A program made the position numbers and the translations under genes. A stretch of 52,076 bases of DNA, taken from positions 1 to 52,076 of the forward strand of contig CABSKX010000007.1 in NCBI GenBank assembly GCA_902478365.1, given 5' to 3'. The notes beneath the pieces were generated by a model that had not been told where the DNA came from, made no database searches, and saw only the letters and a list, made by a program, of their open reading frames with translations. The DNA is from an uncultured Collinsella sp. Lineage in GTDB: Bacteria > Actinomycetota > Coriobacteriia > Coriobacteriales > Coriobacteriaceae. Each line of letters starts with the position of its first letter. Positions within the stretch are counted from its first letter, which is position 1. Of the stretch, positions 33,334 to 41,556 are shown piece by piece.

Positions 33334-35210
33334 CGGTCGCCGCCCTCCTTGCGCTCAATCGTCACGGTCTTATCCGTCGCTTTGACTAGGTACAAGTCGC
33401 CCGTCAGGTGTTTAATCTCGCCACCGGACACCGTACCCGGCTCGCCGTTATTGACGCGGAACATAAGCCAAGCCTCATCGTGGAAGTTGCCAAGGTTGAG
33501 CGTCCAGGCATCGTCGCTCGTATCCACACTCACCGTCACGGACGAAAAACGCTGGATGGCACCCGAGCATTCCGAACCCGTCTGGTAGCGCAGGTCGGGA
33601 GCGGACGTAGAAAGCCAGTCCAGATAGTTGACCAGGCCGCCCTTATAGACTTCCCAGCCCTCCTTGGCGCCGCGATCGGGATCCAGCAGGTCATCGGGAT
33701 GCATAAAGTGCGTGCTCACGTAGTGCATGTTGAGCTCGGACACCGCGGCCAGACGCATATAAGCGTCATCGACCATGCCGCCCGAAACGATGCGCGGCTG
33801 CTCCACGATGCCATCGCTCGCCACGCCAAATTCCTGCACGTACGGCAGGTCGGTTCCGTCCTCAAAGTACGTACTGGCAATGGTCTTAATGCGCGGCACG
33901 TCCTCGCCGATAATCTTGCGGGCGCGGGCCGAAAGGATATTCGACGGCGGCACGTAGACCGAGCCGTGCGCGTTGGGCAGGACGTCGTCTTGGAAGGCAA
34001 TGAGCTCGTTGAGCGATGCGACGAGCGCCTCCTTGTTCTTCCACGTCTTGTAGTCGTACAGCGTGCCATAGTCGGAATCCCAGAGCGCCAGCGGCTGATG
34101 GTTGTAGCCATGAAAGCCCAGCTCTCCGCCCATCTGCAGCAGCATGCCGCCAAAATAGCGGAACTGCGTGGCATCGGCCTGGCGCGCGGGCTCGGTTTGG
34201 TTGACTACGTCCTCGTAGTTTTCGATCATCACGCCGGTATAGCGAATGCCATATTGCTGCGCGAGTTTTTGCAGGTCGGGCCACCACACCTTGGCATAAA
34301 AATCGGCGATAGAAAGGCCGTAGTCGCGTTTAATGTACGTGCCGTCGCCCGAGGGAACGGGGCTCGGGAAATCGTCCAGGTAAAACACCGCGCTATTGAT
34401 GACCGGATAGGCCGTGGCATCGCCCAAAAGGCTCACGGCCGCGGCATAGAAACCGCGCATGACCTTGTTGTAGATACCGATATTGCACACCACAGTACGG
34501 CCGTTGCCGCAATCGCTCGACCAAATAAGCGGAGTACCCGTGTCGCCGGTTTTAGCCCACACATGGGCCGTCTCACGCAGCGAAACCGAAAGCGACGAAT
34601 CGAAGGGATCCGAGAGCTCGTAGCGCTGCCCACCGCCGATCATAAAGTCCTCGCTCGGCACGATGCTCTCTGCCGTCGCATATTCATGGCCGGCAGAATC
34701 GATGCCCAGCTTGGGACCGATTGCCTGCAGATAGCTCGAATTGTCCGGCGTCATGGCGAGCATCAGCGAACCGCCGGCGCTCACCCAGCTCATAATGTCG
34801 CTCAAGTGCGTACCGAGCCCATCGATCGAAGGCATCAGTAAAATCACGCGGTCGAAGGATGTGAGGGAAGGAATCGCATCAGCACCATCGGTGGCAATAT
34901 CCACATCGCGGTGGGCAATTTTCATGTCGAGCAGAATCTGGTCAAACTGCTCTTTGACGTCCTCGACGCCATCTTGGCCCGAGTCGGTAATAACCAAGCA
35001 CGTGGGCTTTTGGCCAAACATCGCCGAGCTTGCCGGCACCGCATCGTTGGCGGCGAGCATACCCAGCTTATGCTGCCCGGCGCTGTACTGCACGCCGGCA
35101 CGCTCGATCAACAGCACGGCGGCCATGGCGATAAAGACAGCCCATACCACGAGCAGCCCTGTCCAGCGAAAATGGCCCGCACGCTCGCGGATATGTTGCA
35201 CCACGCTCAT
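33330..35210 (-). CDS. PelA-type polysaccharide deacetylase (DUF2194 family)
   Basis: A 626-residue protein with one N-terminal membrane anchor (about 19-36) and an extracellular body. It contains a Rossmann-like segment (about 70-280) and a deacetylase barrel with VFYLDDFPSPVPS (the DD pair near residue 285) and GELGFHGYNHQP (a metal-binding His pair), as in CE4-like PelA deacetylase domains. A beta-sandwich end follows (about 555-615). The role inferred is partial deacetylation of the Pel chain. No glycoside hydrolase domain of the proteobacterial PelA type is visible. It overlaps pelE and pelF by 4 nt each. Confidence 0.85.
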   Translation of the reverse strand: MSVVQHIRERAGHFRWTGLLVVWAVFIAMAAVLLIERAGVQYSAGQHKLGMLAANDAVPASSAMFGQKPTCLVITDSGQDGVEDVKEQFDQILLDMKIAHRDVDIATDGADAIPSLTSFDRVILLMPSIDGLGTHLSDIMSWVSAGGSLMLAMTPDNSSYLQAIGPKLGIDSAGHEYATAESIVPSEDFMIGGGQRYELSDPFDSSLSVSLRETAHVWAKTGDTGTPLIWSSDCGNGRTVVCNIGIYNKVMRGFYAAAVSLLGDATAYPVINSAVFYLDDFPSPVPSGDGTYIKRDYGLSIADFYAKVWWPDLQKLAQQYGIRYTGVMIENYEDVVNQTEPARQADATQFRYFGGMLLQMGGELGFHGYNHQPLALWDSDYGTLYDYKTWKNKEALVASLNELIAFQDDVLPNAHGSVYVPPSNILSARARKIIGEDVPRIKTIASTYFEDGTDLPYVQEFGVASDGIVEQPRIVSGGMVDDAYMRLAAVSELNMHYVSTHFMHPDDLLDPDRGAKEGWEVYKGGLVNYLDWLSTSAPDLRYQTGSECSGAIQRFSSVTVSVDTSDDAWTLNLGNFHDEAWLMFRVNNGEPGTVSGGEIKHLTGDLYLVKATDKTVTIERKEGGDR

Positions 35211-36112
35211 CGGGCCTCCTCCCCTTCACGCCAAAATGCCAGCCTCTCGCGATTTTCGGCATTCAAATACACATGCTGCTTGTCGATCGCGTCGATTACA
35301 CGCCGTACCGCCTGCCCATCGCGACGAATCACAGCCAAGCGCAAGCAGAGCATCCACACGTCCTGTTCGTCTGACGCATCGATCACCAACTGGCTAGCGA
35401 CGTCCTCTGCCTTATCAATCTCGCCGGCATCGGCCAGCGCCGTGGCATAGCGAATGCGCAGCGCAGGCCCGTCCTCGCGTTCGCAACGACGCGCGAGCAA
35501 GCGTGCATACTGCTGACGCTGAATCTGTGCCACGCGGCCCTCTGCCAAACCCGAGTCCAGATAGGCGCCCAAAAAGTCGCAATACGCATCCAGGTTATGC
35601 GAGCTGGGATCGGTCTTAAACGCGCGCTCCAACTGCTGCAGCTTAAGGTCGGACTCCTTGGAAATCTGCGCCACCGCCGTCGCGGCATAGTGCGCGACCT
35701 CAACATCGTCGTTGAGTTTTGCTGCCTGCAACTGTGCCAGATACGCATCCGGATCCTCGGTAAGCATGGAGAGCATCAGACGGCGGCGGTCGCCCGGGTC
35801 GTTGACGATCAGCGCTTCCTCGAGCGGCACCACGCCGTCATCGCCCTCGCGTCCCTGCACGAGCATACTGCGATGCATGTCATCGTTAATGCGCAGCGTC
35901 TCCAGCGTGGCGTCCTTAAGGTCGTTACCGAACACCGCGCTACGCACCGAGAGCAGTACCACGAGCAACGGGCCCCACAGCGGTACGAGCACCATCACGG
36001 CAAGCATGTGCCCTCGAACCGGCAGCAAGCCCAGTTTCATAAGCGTCCACAGCACCAGACACACCAGCGCATGAAGTAATAGCAGTACGGTAGCAACGAC
36101 AAGCGAGATCAA
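35207..36112 (-). CDS. pelE: PelE-like membrane protein with TPR repeats
   Basis: A 301-residue protein with two membrane segments in the first 60 residues, then an all-helical cytosolic part with tetratricopeptide-like pairs (for example AHYAATAVAQISKESDLKL and RIRYATALADAGEIDKAEDV). This layout is that of PelE, a scaffold of the Pel synthase complex. Sequence similarity to PelE is weak by eye; the call leans on architecture and the position between pelD and the deacetylase. It overlaps both neighbours by 4 nt. Confidence 0.78.
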   Translation of the reverse strand: MISLVVATVLLLLHALVCLVLWTLMKLGLLPVRGHMLAVMVLVPLWGPLLVVLLSVRSAVFGNDLKDATLETLRINDDMHRSMLVQGREGDDGVVPLEEALIVNDPGDRRRLMLSMLTEDPDAYLAQLQAAKLNDDVEVAHYAATAVAQISKESDLKLQQLERAFKTDPSSHNLDAYCDFLGAYLDSGLAEGRVAQIQRQQYARLLARRCEREDGPALRIRYATALADAGEIDKAEDVASQLVIDASDEQDVWMLCLRLAVIRRDGQAVRRVIDAIDKQHVYLNAENRERLAFWREGEEAR

Positions 36113-37329
36113 GCGGCCTCCCCCTCACCGTTGCTAGCGGGCACGATGCGCTGCAGCAGGGCCACAACATCCTCGCTGCCGACGGGTTCCACCGTAATGC
36201 GCTTGGCGGCCAAGCGCGCACAAATTACGGGCATGTCGGCCTCGGTCGCCTGACGCATGAGTAGGTAAAGCGTGTCTCCGTCGACCAAGCCCGCAGCATC
36301 GCTCTCACGAATCGCCGATCCAATGGCGCCAACCAGCTCGCCAACAGGCTCCATGCCCGGCACCACGCGCAGGAGTAAGAAGCTCCCCATCTTGTTGTCC
36401 GCAAGCGCCTGCTCAGCGGCGAGTTCCTGGCCAAAGGCATCGTGGTTGAGCACGCACGTGCCGGCAACGCAGCGCTTATCCTGCGCCACGGCCTCGTAAT
36501 CGAAGGCGCGTCCCAACGCACTTTCCACCAAGCCGCACAGGATGCGGAACAGGTTTTGGTAGTACAGGGTCATTTGGCTTTCGGCCACGTGACGCACAAA
36601 GATCAACACGGCGGGGGCGCCATCGCGCTCGATCGCATAGCCAAACATCGGAAGCCCCGACGTCAGCGCGCGGTTCACCCACAAACCCGAAATCGCACCT
36701 TGGAGCACGGGCGCAAGGTCATCGAGCGAGAGCGAGCGCGGCACATTGTTGGAAATCGCCGGGCTCGCCGCTACCAGGCGCGCAAATGCCCCGCCCGAAA
36801 CATGGTAGATTGTCACCGAATCGTTCTCGAGAATCTCACCCAGCAGCTCGCAGCACTTGCGGTATATATCACGCGGGTTGAGTACGTCGAGCTCCTGCGT
36901 CACGGCAAAGATCTTGCCAAAGCTGTCGTGGCGACCCACAATCTGTCGCTTATAGGCACGCTTGTCCTCAATCGCGTCATGATAGAGCCGCGTTAGGAAC
37001 GTGTTACGGTTTCGCACAAGCTCGTTCTCGTCACGCTCCGCCTTAACGGCCTCGCTGTTGCGCAGCTGTACATAGCCGCACACGGCGCCCACCACAAAGT
37101 ACGCAATAAACGGCAGCCAGTTGGAAGGCTCATAGAACAAGCCCTGAAAGGTATAGCCGTACAGGGCAAAATAACTCACGGCCAGACCAATCGACGCCAG
37201 CAGCGCGGCGACCAGGCCAAAGTCGAGCCCGTAGAGCGTGCCAATCAGGACCACATAGAGCAGTCGATAGTCGAGCACGTTGAGCTGGGCAGATTGGGAG
37301 AACAGATGCTCCAGCACCTCGAACAGCAC
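36109..37329 (-). CDS. pelD: PelD-like c-di-GMP receptor, C-terminal part of a frameshifted SDR-PelD gene
   Basis: The 406-codon part holds N-terminal membrane segments (about 20-85), a short coiled segment, a GAF domain (about 145-285) and a degenerate GGDEF domain. In the latter, RESD (341-344) lies exactly five residues before DGDTL (350-354), in place of GGDEF. An I-site without a catalytic site is the hallmark of PelD, which switches on Pel synthesis when c-di-GMP binds. The listed GTG at 37329 is not a convincing start: its frame is open upstream and continues naturally from the SDR-like gene if one base is restored near 37467, giving a 722-residue protein. Confidence 0.85.
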   Translation of the reverse strand: MLFEVLEHLFSQSAQLNVLDYRLLYVVLIGTLYGLDFGLVAALLASIGLAVSYFALYGYTFQGLFYEPSNWLPFIAYFVVGAVCGYVQLRNSEAVKAERDENELVRNRNTFLTRLYHDAIEDKRAYKRQIVGRHDSFGKIFAVTQELDVLNPRDIYRKCCELLGEILENDSVTIYHVSGGAFARLVAASPAISNNVPRSLSLDDLAPVLQGAISGLWVNRALTSGLPMFGYAIERDGAPAVLIFVRHVAESQMTLYYQNLFRILCGLVESALGRAFDYEAVAQDKRCVAGTCVLNHDAFGQELAAEQALADNKMGSFLLLRVVPGMEPVGELVGAIGSAIRESDAAGLVDGDTLYLLMRQATEADMPVICARLAAKRITVEPVGSEDVVALLQRIVPASNGEGEAA

Positions 37330-38276
37330 CCATGCGAAGCCCGTCTCCAGGCATTTAATGGGCAGCGCGCGCAGCTGGATGCGATCGATGGCCGCACGTA
37401 AGGGATTGGCCTTTTTGGTGCGGGTGTTAGCCCAGCGGGCGTGGATGGTCGAAAGGTCGCGCAGCAGTCGTAACGCTGAAACCAGCCATAGCGTTTGCGA
37501 GCGGCATCGCCTGCGGGCAGCGCATAGCCGGTCGACTCTCCATAGGCAACGGACAGCCCGGGGAACAGGCCCTGGAGCGCGCCGCCCAAGTCGCCCGTTG
37601 TGCGATGGAAAGCATCTGCAACATCGAGCGTCTCAAAGGTCGCATCCCAACTGTCAAAGACACGGTGTACCAGCACCGCCAGCTCCTCAGCGCACAACAG
37701 GGGAAACGGCGCGTCCGCGGCACCTTGGAGCGCGACCGACCCGGTCGAGCACGCCTCGAACAGCGGCACCAAGAAGGGGTCGCTGAGCGCCGCGGATGCT
37801 GTATAGAGATAGGGCGTGCACAGAATCTTGACCTGAATGCCATCTTGCGAGGCATAGTAACGGCACAGATCATTGGCCGCGCGGGCGATAATGCCCTTAC
37901 CCGTTTGGGCGGCAGCATCTGTGGCATCAAGCGAATCGACATTGCTCGCCGCACCGCCGGTGCGTTCCGCGCCCGCAGGCCCCGCCACAAACAGCAGCTG
38001 CACACGGCGGCCCATACAGGCACGAAACACCGAGCGCAGCAACTCAATATCGCCAAAAGTCTCGGTATGCGGGGTGAGATAAGTAGAGAGGTAGACCACA
38101 CGGTCAAACTCATAGGCCTGATCCAGGTGGCGCAGCAGCTCTTTCCACGAGCCGTGGAGCGATGACTCGCGCTGCACATCGTCGGCAGCTACAACCTGAA
38201 CATGGTCACCGGGGAACGCCTTGGCACAAAAGTCGTCGTCAACATACGCGGTATTGCCAACAACCAGCACCTCCAT
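37245..38276 (-). CDS. SDR/epimerase-like domain, N-terminal part of the frameshifted SDR-PelD gene
   Basis: As read, 343 codons, but only the first 270 or so are natural; after GWFQRYD the frame turns into a Cys/Ser/Arg-rich out-of-frame reading of the PelD start. Adding one base there gives YDLLRDLSTIHARWANT and runs into PelD. The domain resembles NAD-dependent epimerases (alternating strands and helices, VVYLSTYLTPHTE, QLLFVAGPAG), but the start VLVVGNTAYVDDDF lacks GxxGxxG and no YxxxK is seen, so catalysis is doubtful. It heads the Pel operon. A regulatory or nucleotide-sugar-sensing role is conceivable but unproven. Confidence 0.72.
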   Translation of the reverse strand: MEVLVVGNTAYVDDDFCAKAFPGDHVQVVAADDVQRESSLHGSWKELLRHLDQAYEFDRVVYLSTYLTPHTETFGDIELLRSVFRACMGRRVQLLFVAGPAGAERTGGAASNVDSLDATDAAAQTGKGIIARAANDLCRYYASQDGIQVKILCTPYLYTASAALSDPFLVPLFEACSTGSVALQGAADAPFPLLCAEELAVLVHRVFDSWDATFETLDVADAFHRTTGDLGGALQGLFPGLSVAYGESTGYALPAGDAARKRYGWFQRYDCCATFRPSTPAGLTPAPKRPIPYVRPSIASSCARCPLNAWRRASHGCCSRCWSICSPNLPSSTCSTIDCSMWS

Positions 38277-38584
38277 GGCGCGCCCCTTCCCTTAAATTCC
38301 ACTTTTGCCATAGTCAAACATGCGTATTGTACGCTGTCAATGTAGCCCCCGGGCAACTTTTAAAACTGTTTTAAGAACATCTTCTAAAGCAGGCATATGA
38401 AGCGCTTCTACCACTACGGGCGAAAAACCCGAACCGGAAAGTGAATCATTACGCTCACAAACCAGTTCGGGCGTACCTTTTAATTAAAGGCAAAGCAGCG
38501 GTCAATCAAATATCAAACACAATGGAAAACTAAGTGCATCACGGGCGGCTAAAGTGCGATAAACCATAACATCCAAGCCGCATT
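38277..38584. other. 308-bp non-coding gap before the Pel operon
   Basis: It holds the Pel operon start region and the end of the surface peptidase gene. On the minus strand a perfect TTGACA (38335-38340) is a possible -35 for the operon, but the hexamer 18 bp further on (TGACTA) is a poor -10. A terminator lies at 38423-38471. The remainder is AT-rich with no open frame or recognised RNA. Confidence 0.6.
38423..38471 (-). terminator. Terminator of the cell-wall-binding peptidase gene
   Basis: On the minus strand CCCGAACTGG and CCGGTTCGGG pair (one T-G) around a loop containing a further GTGA/TCAC helix, followed by TTTTT. It lies about 114 nt after the stop at 38585 and insulates the Pel operon. 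Confidence 0.82.
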
Positions 38585-39796
38585 CTATTCTAATGGCGTA
38601 TTCAAAACCCAACCCCACTGAGGCGTAGCGGTTGTGTGGTAGTAGTTCAACCACCAGGCAAGTGATGTCGTCCTGATGTAGCCTATATTCTCCATAACCA
38701 TACCGTTACCGATGTAAATAGCAATATGCCCCCAGCGGGCCCCCGCACTATTATGCGTATGCGTGGGAACAGCAACGATCATTCCAACCTTAAGCTGTGA
38801 TAGGTCACGACTGTGGCACCAATTCCAAAACATGTCGCATGCGTCCCCGTTAGGATAAGATCCGAGCACGGGGTAAAACACATGGCTAACCCACTCCGAG
38901 CACAGTCCCGCTCCAGGAGAAGGAACGCTGTAGCAACGACTAACAATCTGAGACTGCAGCGAGGTGCGCCCGGTGCGCTCGGGTTCCACCCAGGCGCCGG
39001 AAGCATTAAAGAAATACTCGGTATCTCCGATTCTGTTCCAGCCAGTCACCATTTGTCCGGACGACAAGAGGTAATACCAAGTTCCGTCATTGTCGAGGAA
39101 CCAGCCAGTATTCATGGCTCCAGATTCATCGTCGAGGTGATACCATCTCCCACCTATGAATTGCCAGCCATGCTGTAGCACACCATCTGAATCTGTGTAA
39201 AACCACGTCCGAGCAGACGAAGACCAATACCAGCCAGTAATAGCCTTATCCTCAGCACCCTTGAGCCTAATTGCGCCTTCGCCGTCCCTGACGCCAGAAA
39301 GTACAATTGCACCGCTGCCACACGCATAATAGGCATTCTCGTCTTGCGAAATAATCCAAGCGTTGCACCTTAATGCGCCGCCTCTTTCCGGATCCAAATA
39401 ATAACGAGTGCCATTTACAGTCTGAAATCCTTCAAGCATGGCACCATTATTATTCGGATCAAGCCAATACCAGCTGGAGTTGCAGTAAAACCAACCGGTA
39501 CGAATCGCACCAGACGCATTGGCGTAATACCACGTCTGATCATTAATAAACCAACCCGTGTTCATGAAGCCAGATTTGGAGAAATAATACAGCACACCGC
39601 CGACAGACTTAAAGCCCGTAGCCATTAATCCAGACGGCTCAAGCCAGTACCAAGTGTTACCGAGAAGCAGCCAGCCAGTCCGCATGGCGCCCGCACCGTC
39701 CAAGTAATACCAGCTATCATCAATCAAAATCCAGCCAGTCTTCATCAATCCTGATGTCTGGTCTAAATAGAACCAATGGCCGTCAGTAAAACCCAA
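38585..39796 (-). CDS. Cell-wall-binding repeat protein with NlpC/P60-like peptidase domain (C-terminal part of a frameshifted gene)
   Basis: A 403-codon segment. About nine aromatic repeats of the choline/glucan-binding type (for example GWLLLGNTWYWLEPSGLMATG) fill residues 1-270. A cysteine peptidase domain follows with LCSEWVSHVF (catalytic Cys) and RWGHIAIYIGNG (catalytic His), as in NlpC/P60 and CHAP enzymes. The start is not genuine: the repeats continue from the upstream part (39763-40431) in another frame, and restoring one T in the run at 39788-39791 joins them into a 615-residue secreted protein. Likely a peptidoglycan hydrolase or surface amidase. Confidence 0.82.
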   Translation of the reverse strand: MGFTDGHWFYLDQTSGLMKTGWILIDDSWYYLDGAGAMRTGWLLLGNTWYWLEPSGLMATGFKSVGGVLYYFSKSGFMNTGWFINDQTWYYANASGAIRTGWFYCNSSWYWLDPNNNGAMLEGFQTVNGTRYYLDPERGGALRCNAWIISQDENAYYACGSGAIVLSGVRDGEGAIRLKGAEDKAITGWYWSSSARTWFYTDSDGVLQHGWQFIGGRWYHLDDESGAMNTGWFLDNDGTWYYLLSSGQMVTGWNRIGDTEYFFNASGAWVEPERTGRTSLQSQIVSRCYSVPSPGAGLCSEWVSHVFYPVLGSYPNGDACDMFWNWCHSRDLSQLKVGMIVAVPTHTHNSAGARWGHIAIYIGNGMVMENIGYIRTTSLAWWLNYYHTTATPQWGWVLNTPLE

Positions 39797-40431
39797 CCCT
39801 TCAAATGTGCGCAGGATCCAGAAAAATAATGCCAGCCATCACTCAGATATCTCCAACCGACAGCAGCATAGCCTTCGGAATCAAAGTAATACTCCGCTCC
39901 TCCAATTGTTAGATAACAGTTAGACGGCCATCCGCCGGCCTCATATCGCCACCACCATTTACCATTTTGATACACCCAGGCGCCAGGAAGAGCGACGTTA
40001 TTATCAGCAGAACGGACGATTTGAAACGAAAGTTGGGTGGATATGCCCGCATAATCCCCCAACCCATTAACACCTATTACGGCACTACCGGGTGCAATAT
40101 TATTCGAATAAGTAACTTCGAAATCAAGTCCATTCACCAACTCGGTCCCGTTCGCAGCCAAAACCGATACCTCGGGAGTAATGGCACCACCTGTATATTC
40201 ATATGTCAACGAATCAATAGAAGCCTTGAAACTAACTGAATCCGAAGGCAACCGATCGTTATCCAAAGACTCAACCGCCCCCTGGCCCGATTGAGTCGGG
40301 GAGACAACGGCATCCTCAGCCGTGCAATCTTCAGGAAATGAAAGGGCGGTCGTAGGACACAAAAGAGAAGCGAAACAAATTGATGCCAAGCAAGCCGCAC
40401 TGATAAAACTCAAAAACCGATTTCTCATCAT
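39763..40431 (-). CDS. Signal peptide, Ig-like domain and first repeats of the frameshifted surface peptidase
   Basis: This part has a signal peptide (MMRNRFLSFISAACLASICF ending near ALS), a spacer, and one bacterial surface beta-domain (about 65-140) with the recurring pattern YTGGAITPEVSV, GLDFEVTYSNN and GLGDYAGIST. The first wall-binding repeats (YQNGKWWWRYEAGGW, YFDSEGYAAVGW) follow. The frame ends in LLTAIGSI, whereas the alternative frame gives TDGHWFYLDQTSG, a proper repeat. So this is the N-terminal third of one gene, with the remainder at 38585-39796. Codon use is less GC-biased than in the housekeeping block. Confidence 0.82.
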   Translation of the reverse strand: MMRNRFLSFISAACLASICFASLLCPTTALSFPEDCTAEDAVVSPTQSGQGAVESLDNDRLPSDSVSFKASIDSLTYEYTGGAITPEVSVLAANGTELVNGLDFEVTYSNNIAPGSAVIGVNGLGDYAGISTQLSFQIVRSADNNVALPGAWVYQNGKWWWRYEAGGWPSNCYLTIGGAEYYFDSEGYAAVGWRYLSDGWHYFSGSCAHLKGWVLLTAIGSI

Positions 40432-40441
40432 TCCACTCTTC

Positions 40442-41405
40442 TTATCGAATCAAATAGACCTTTGAATAGCCAGGCGCAGTCAGCTCTGAGATGCGATTCC
40501 CGAAGCCATCACTAAGCCAAAATAAATTCTCACCTGACGTGTTGCCCCAGAAAAAACCGATATGACAATCATTAACATAGAGATTATATAGATAAAAAAA
40601 GAATAAGTCTCCCTTTCTGGCCAGCCCGCTTCGAAGAAGCTCCTCAATAGAGTTAAACGAAGCGATAATCACATGCGAATCGATTGCATATCCAAACCAT
40701 CGACAAGCGTTTAGATAGCTCCCCCTACCGGGTCCTCCACTCCAGGGGGAATGGTTCTGCTCGACGGCAATTGGAGAGAGATCACCACCGACACTCCTCA
40801 TCGGCAAAGAATACCGAATCGCCAACATGAACCGGGCCGGGTAAGGAGTCGGTATGCGCCAACAGCGGCGCACCGTCGGAGGACTGAAAAAGTCTCATAC
40901 AAAACGCCAGAAGCAGAGGCCAATGCACACCCTGCCTCAAAAAACACCCAATCCGATGTTGCCATAGCGCCAGAATCCAGCGCAAAGTAGCGCATATCGC
41001 CAACATCTATTAATCCGGTCTTCATCTCACATGAAACGTTGTCAAAGTAATACCATGTATTTCCAAGCTATAACCAGCCAACGTGCAGGGTGCCACTGGG
41101 GTCATCGTAAAACCAATTTCATCAATGAGAGACCATCGGCTAGACGCCATAGAACCAAAGGCGTCGAATATATATTAGTTTGAACCGCAAGTGTATTGCC
41201 CCGTTGCCATGGCCCCACTATTTTCATCGAGCCAATGCCGGGTTCCATTGCTATAGAGCCATCCTCTTCGCATCGCACCAGACGGATTGAGGTAATGCCG
41301 CGGTTCCATCGGCCCCAAAATATTACCGACCCGTATTGTTATCAAAATAGTACGTTTTAGCCGAACGCCTAAAACGAAATAGCGAAGGGCGACACGCGAA
41401 AACAA
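40442..41405 (-). pseudogene. Decayed paralogue of the cell-wall-binding peptidase gene
   Basis: Pieces in different frames form one broken gene. At 41175-41405: YLNPSGAMRRGWLYSNGTRHWLDENSGAMATG. At 40980-41110: WFYDDPSGTLHVGWL, an in-frame TAG, then LGNTWYYFDN and MRYFALDSGAMATSDW. At 40442-40760: a peptidase-like end with LARKGDLFFFYL, HIGFFWGN and WLSDGFGNR. At least one stop and two frameshifts separate them, and no signal peptide remains, so the 5' end is lost too. It lies 11 nt before the intact-type gene, as in a tandem duplication with one copy decaying. Confidence 0.83.
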
Positions 41406-41438
41406 AAAGGCTGTAAGTCATCCCCATGTCTTACAGCC
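41401..41438 (-). terminator. Strong terminator at the 5' edge of the pseudogene
   Basis: On the minus strand GGCTGTAAG and CTTACAGCC form a 9-bp stem, followed by TTTTTGTTTTC. Transcription reaching it would come from the right, but the next gene there is on the plus strand. It is therefore probably left over from a deleted gene, or marks the deletion edge that removed the pseudogene start. Confidence 0.82.
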
Positions 41439-41556
41439 CGTTCATACAATAGCATGATTTAACATGTGCCCCGTCTGAATTCCAGTCCTTTAAAACCAAT
41501 CCAAATTGCCAGCGACTATACTTCTTACGGTCGCAAATGGAACAATGGAGAAGAAC

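Noticed and set aside
38585..41405. CRISPR-like or tandem DNA repeats
   Set aside because: The periodicity comes from protein wall-binding repeats with diverged DNA; there are no constant repeats with unique spacers.
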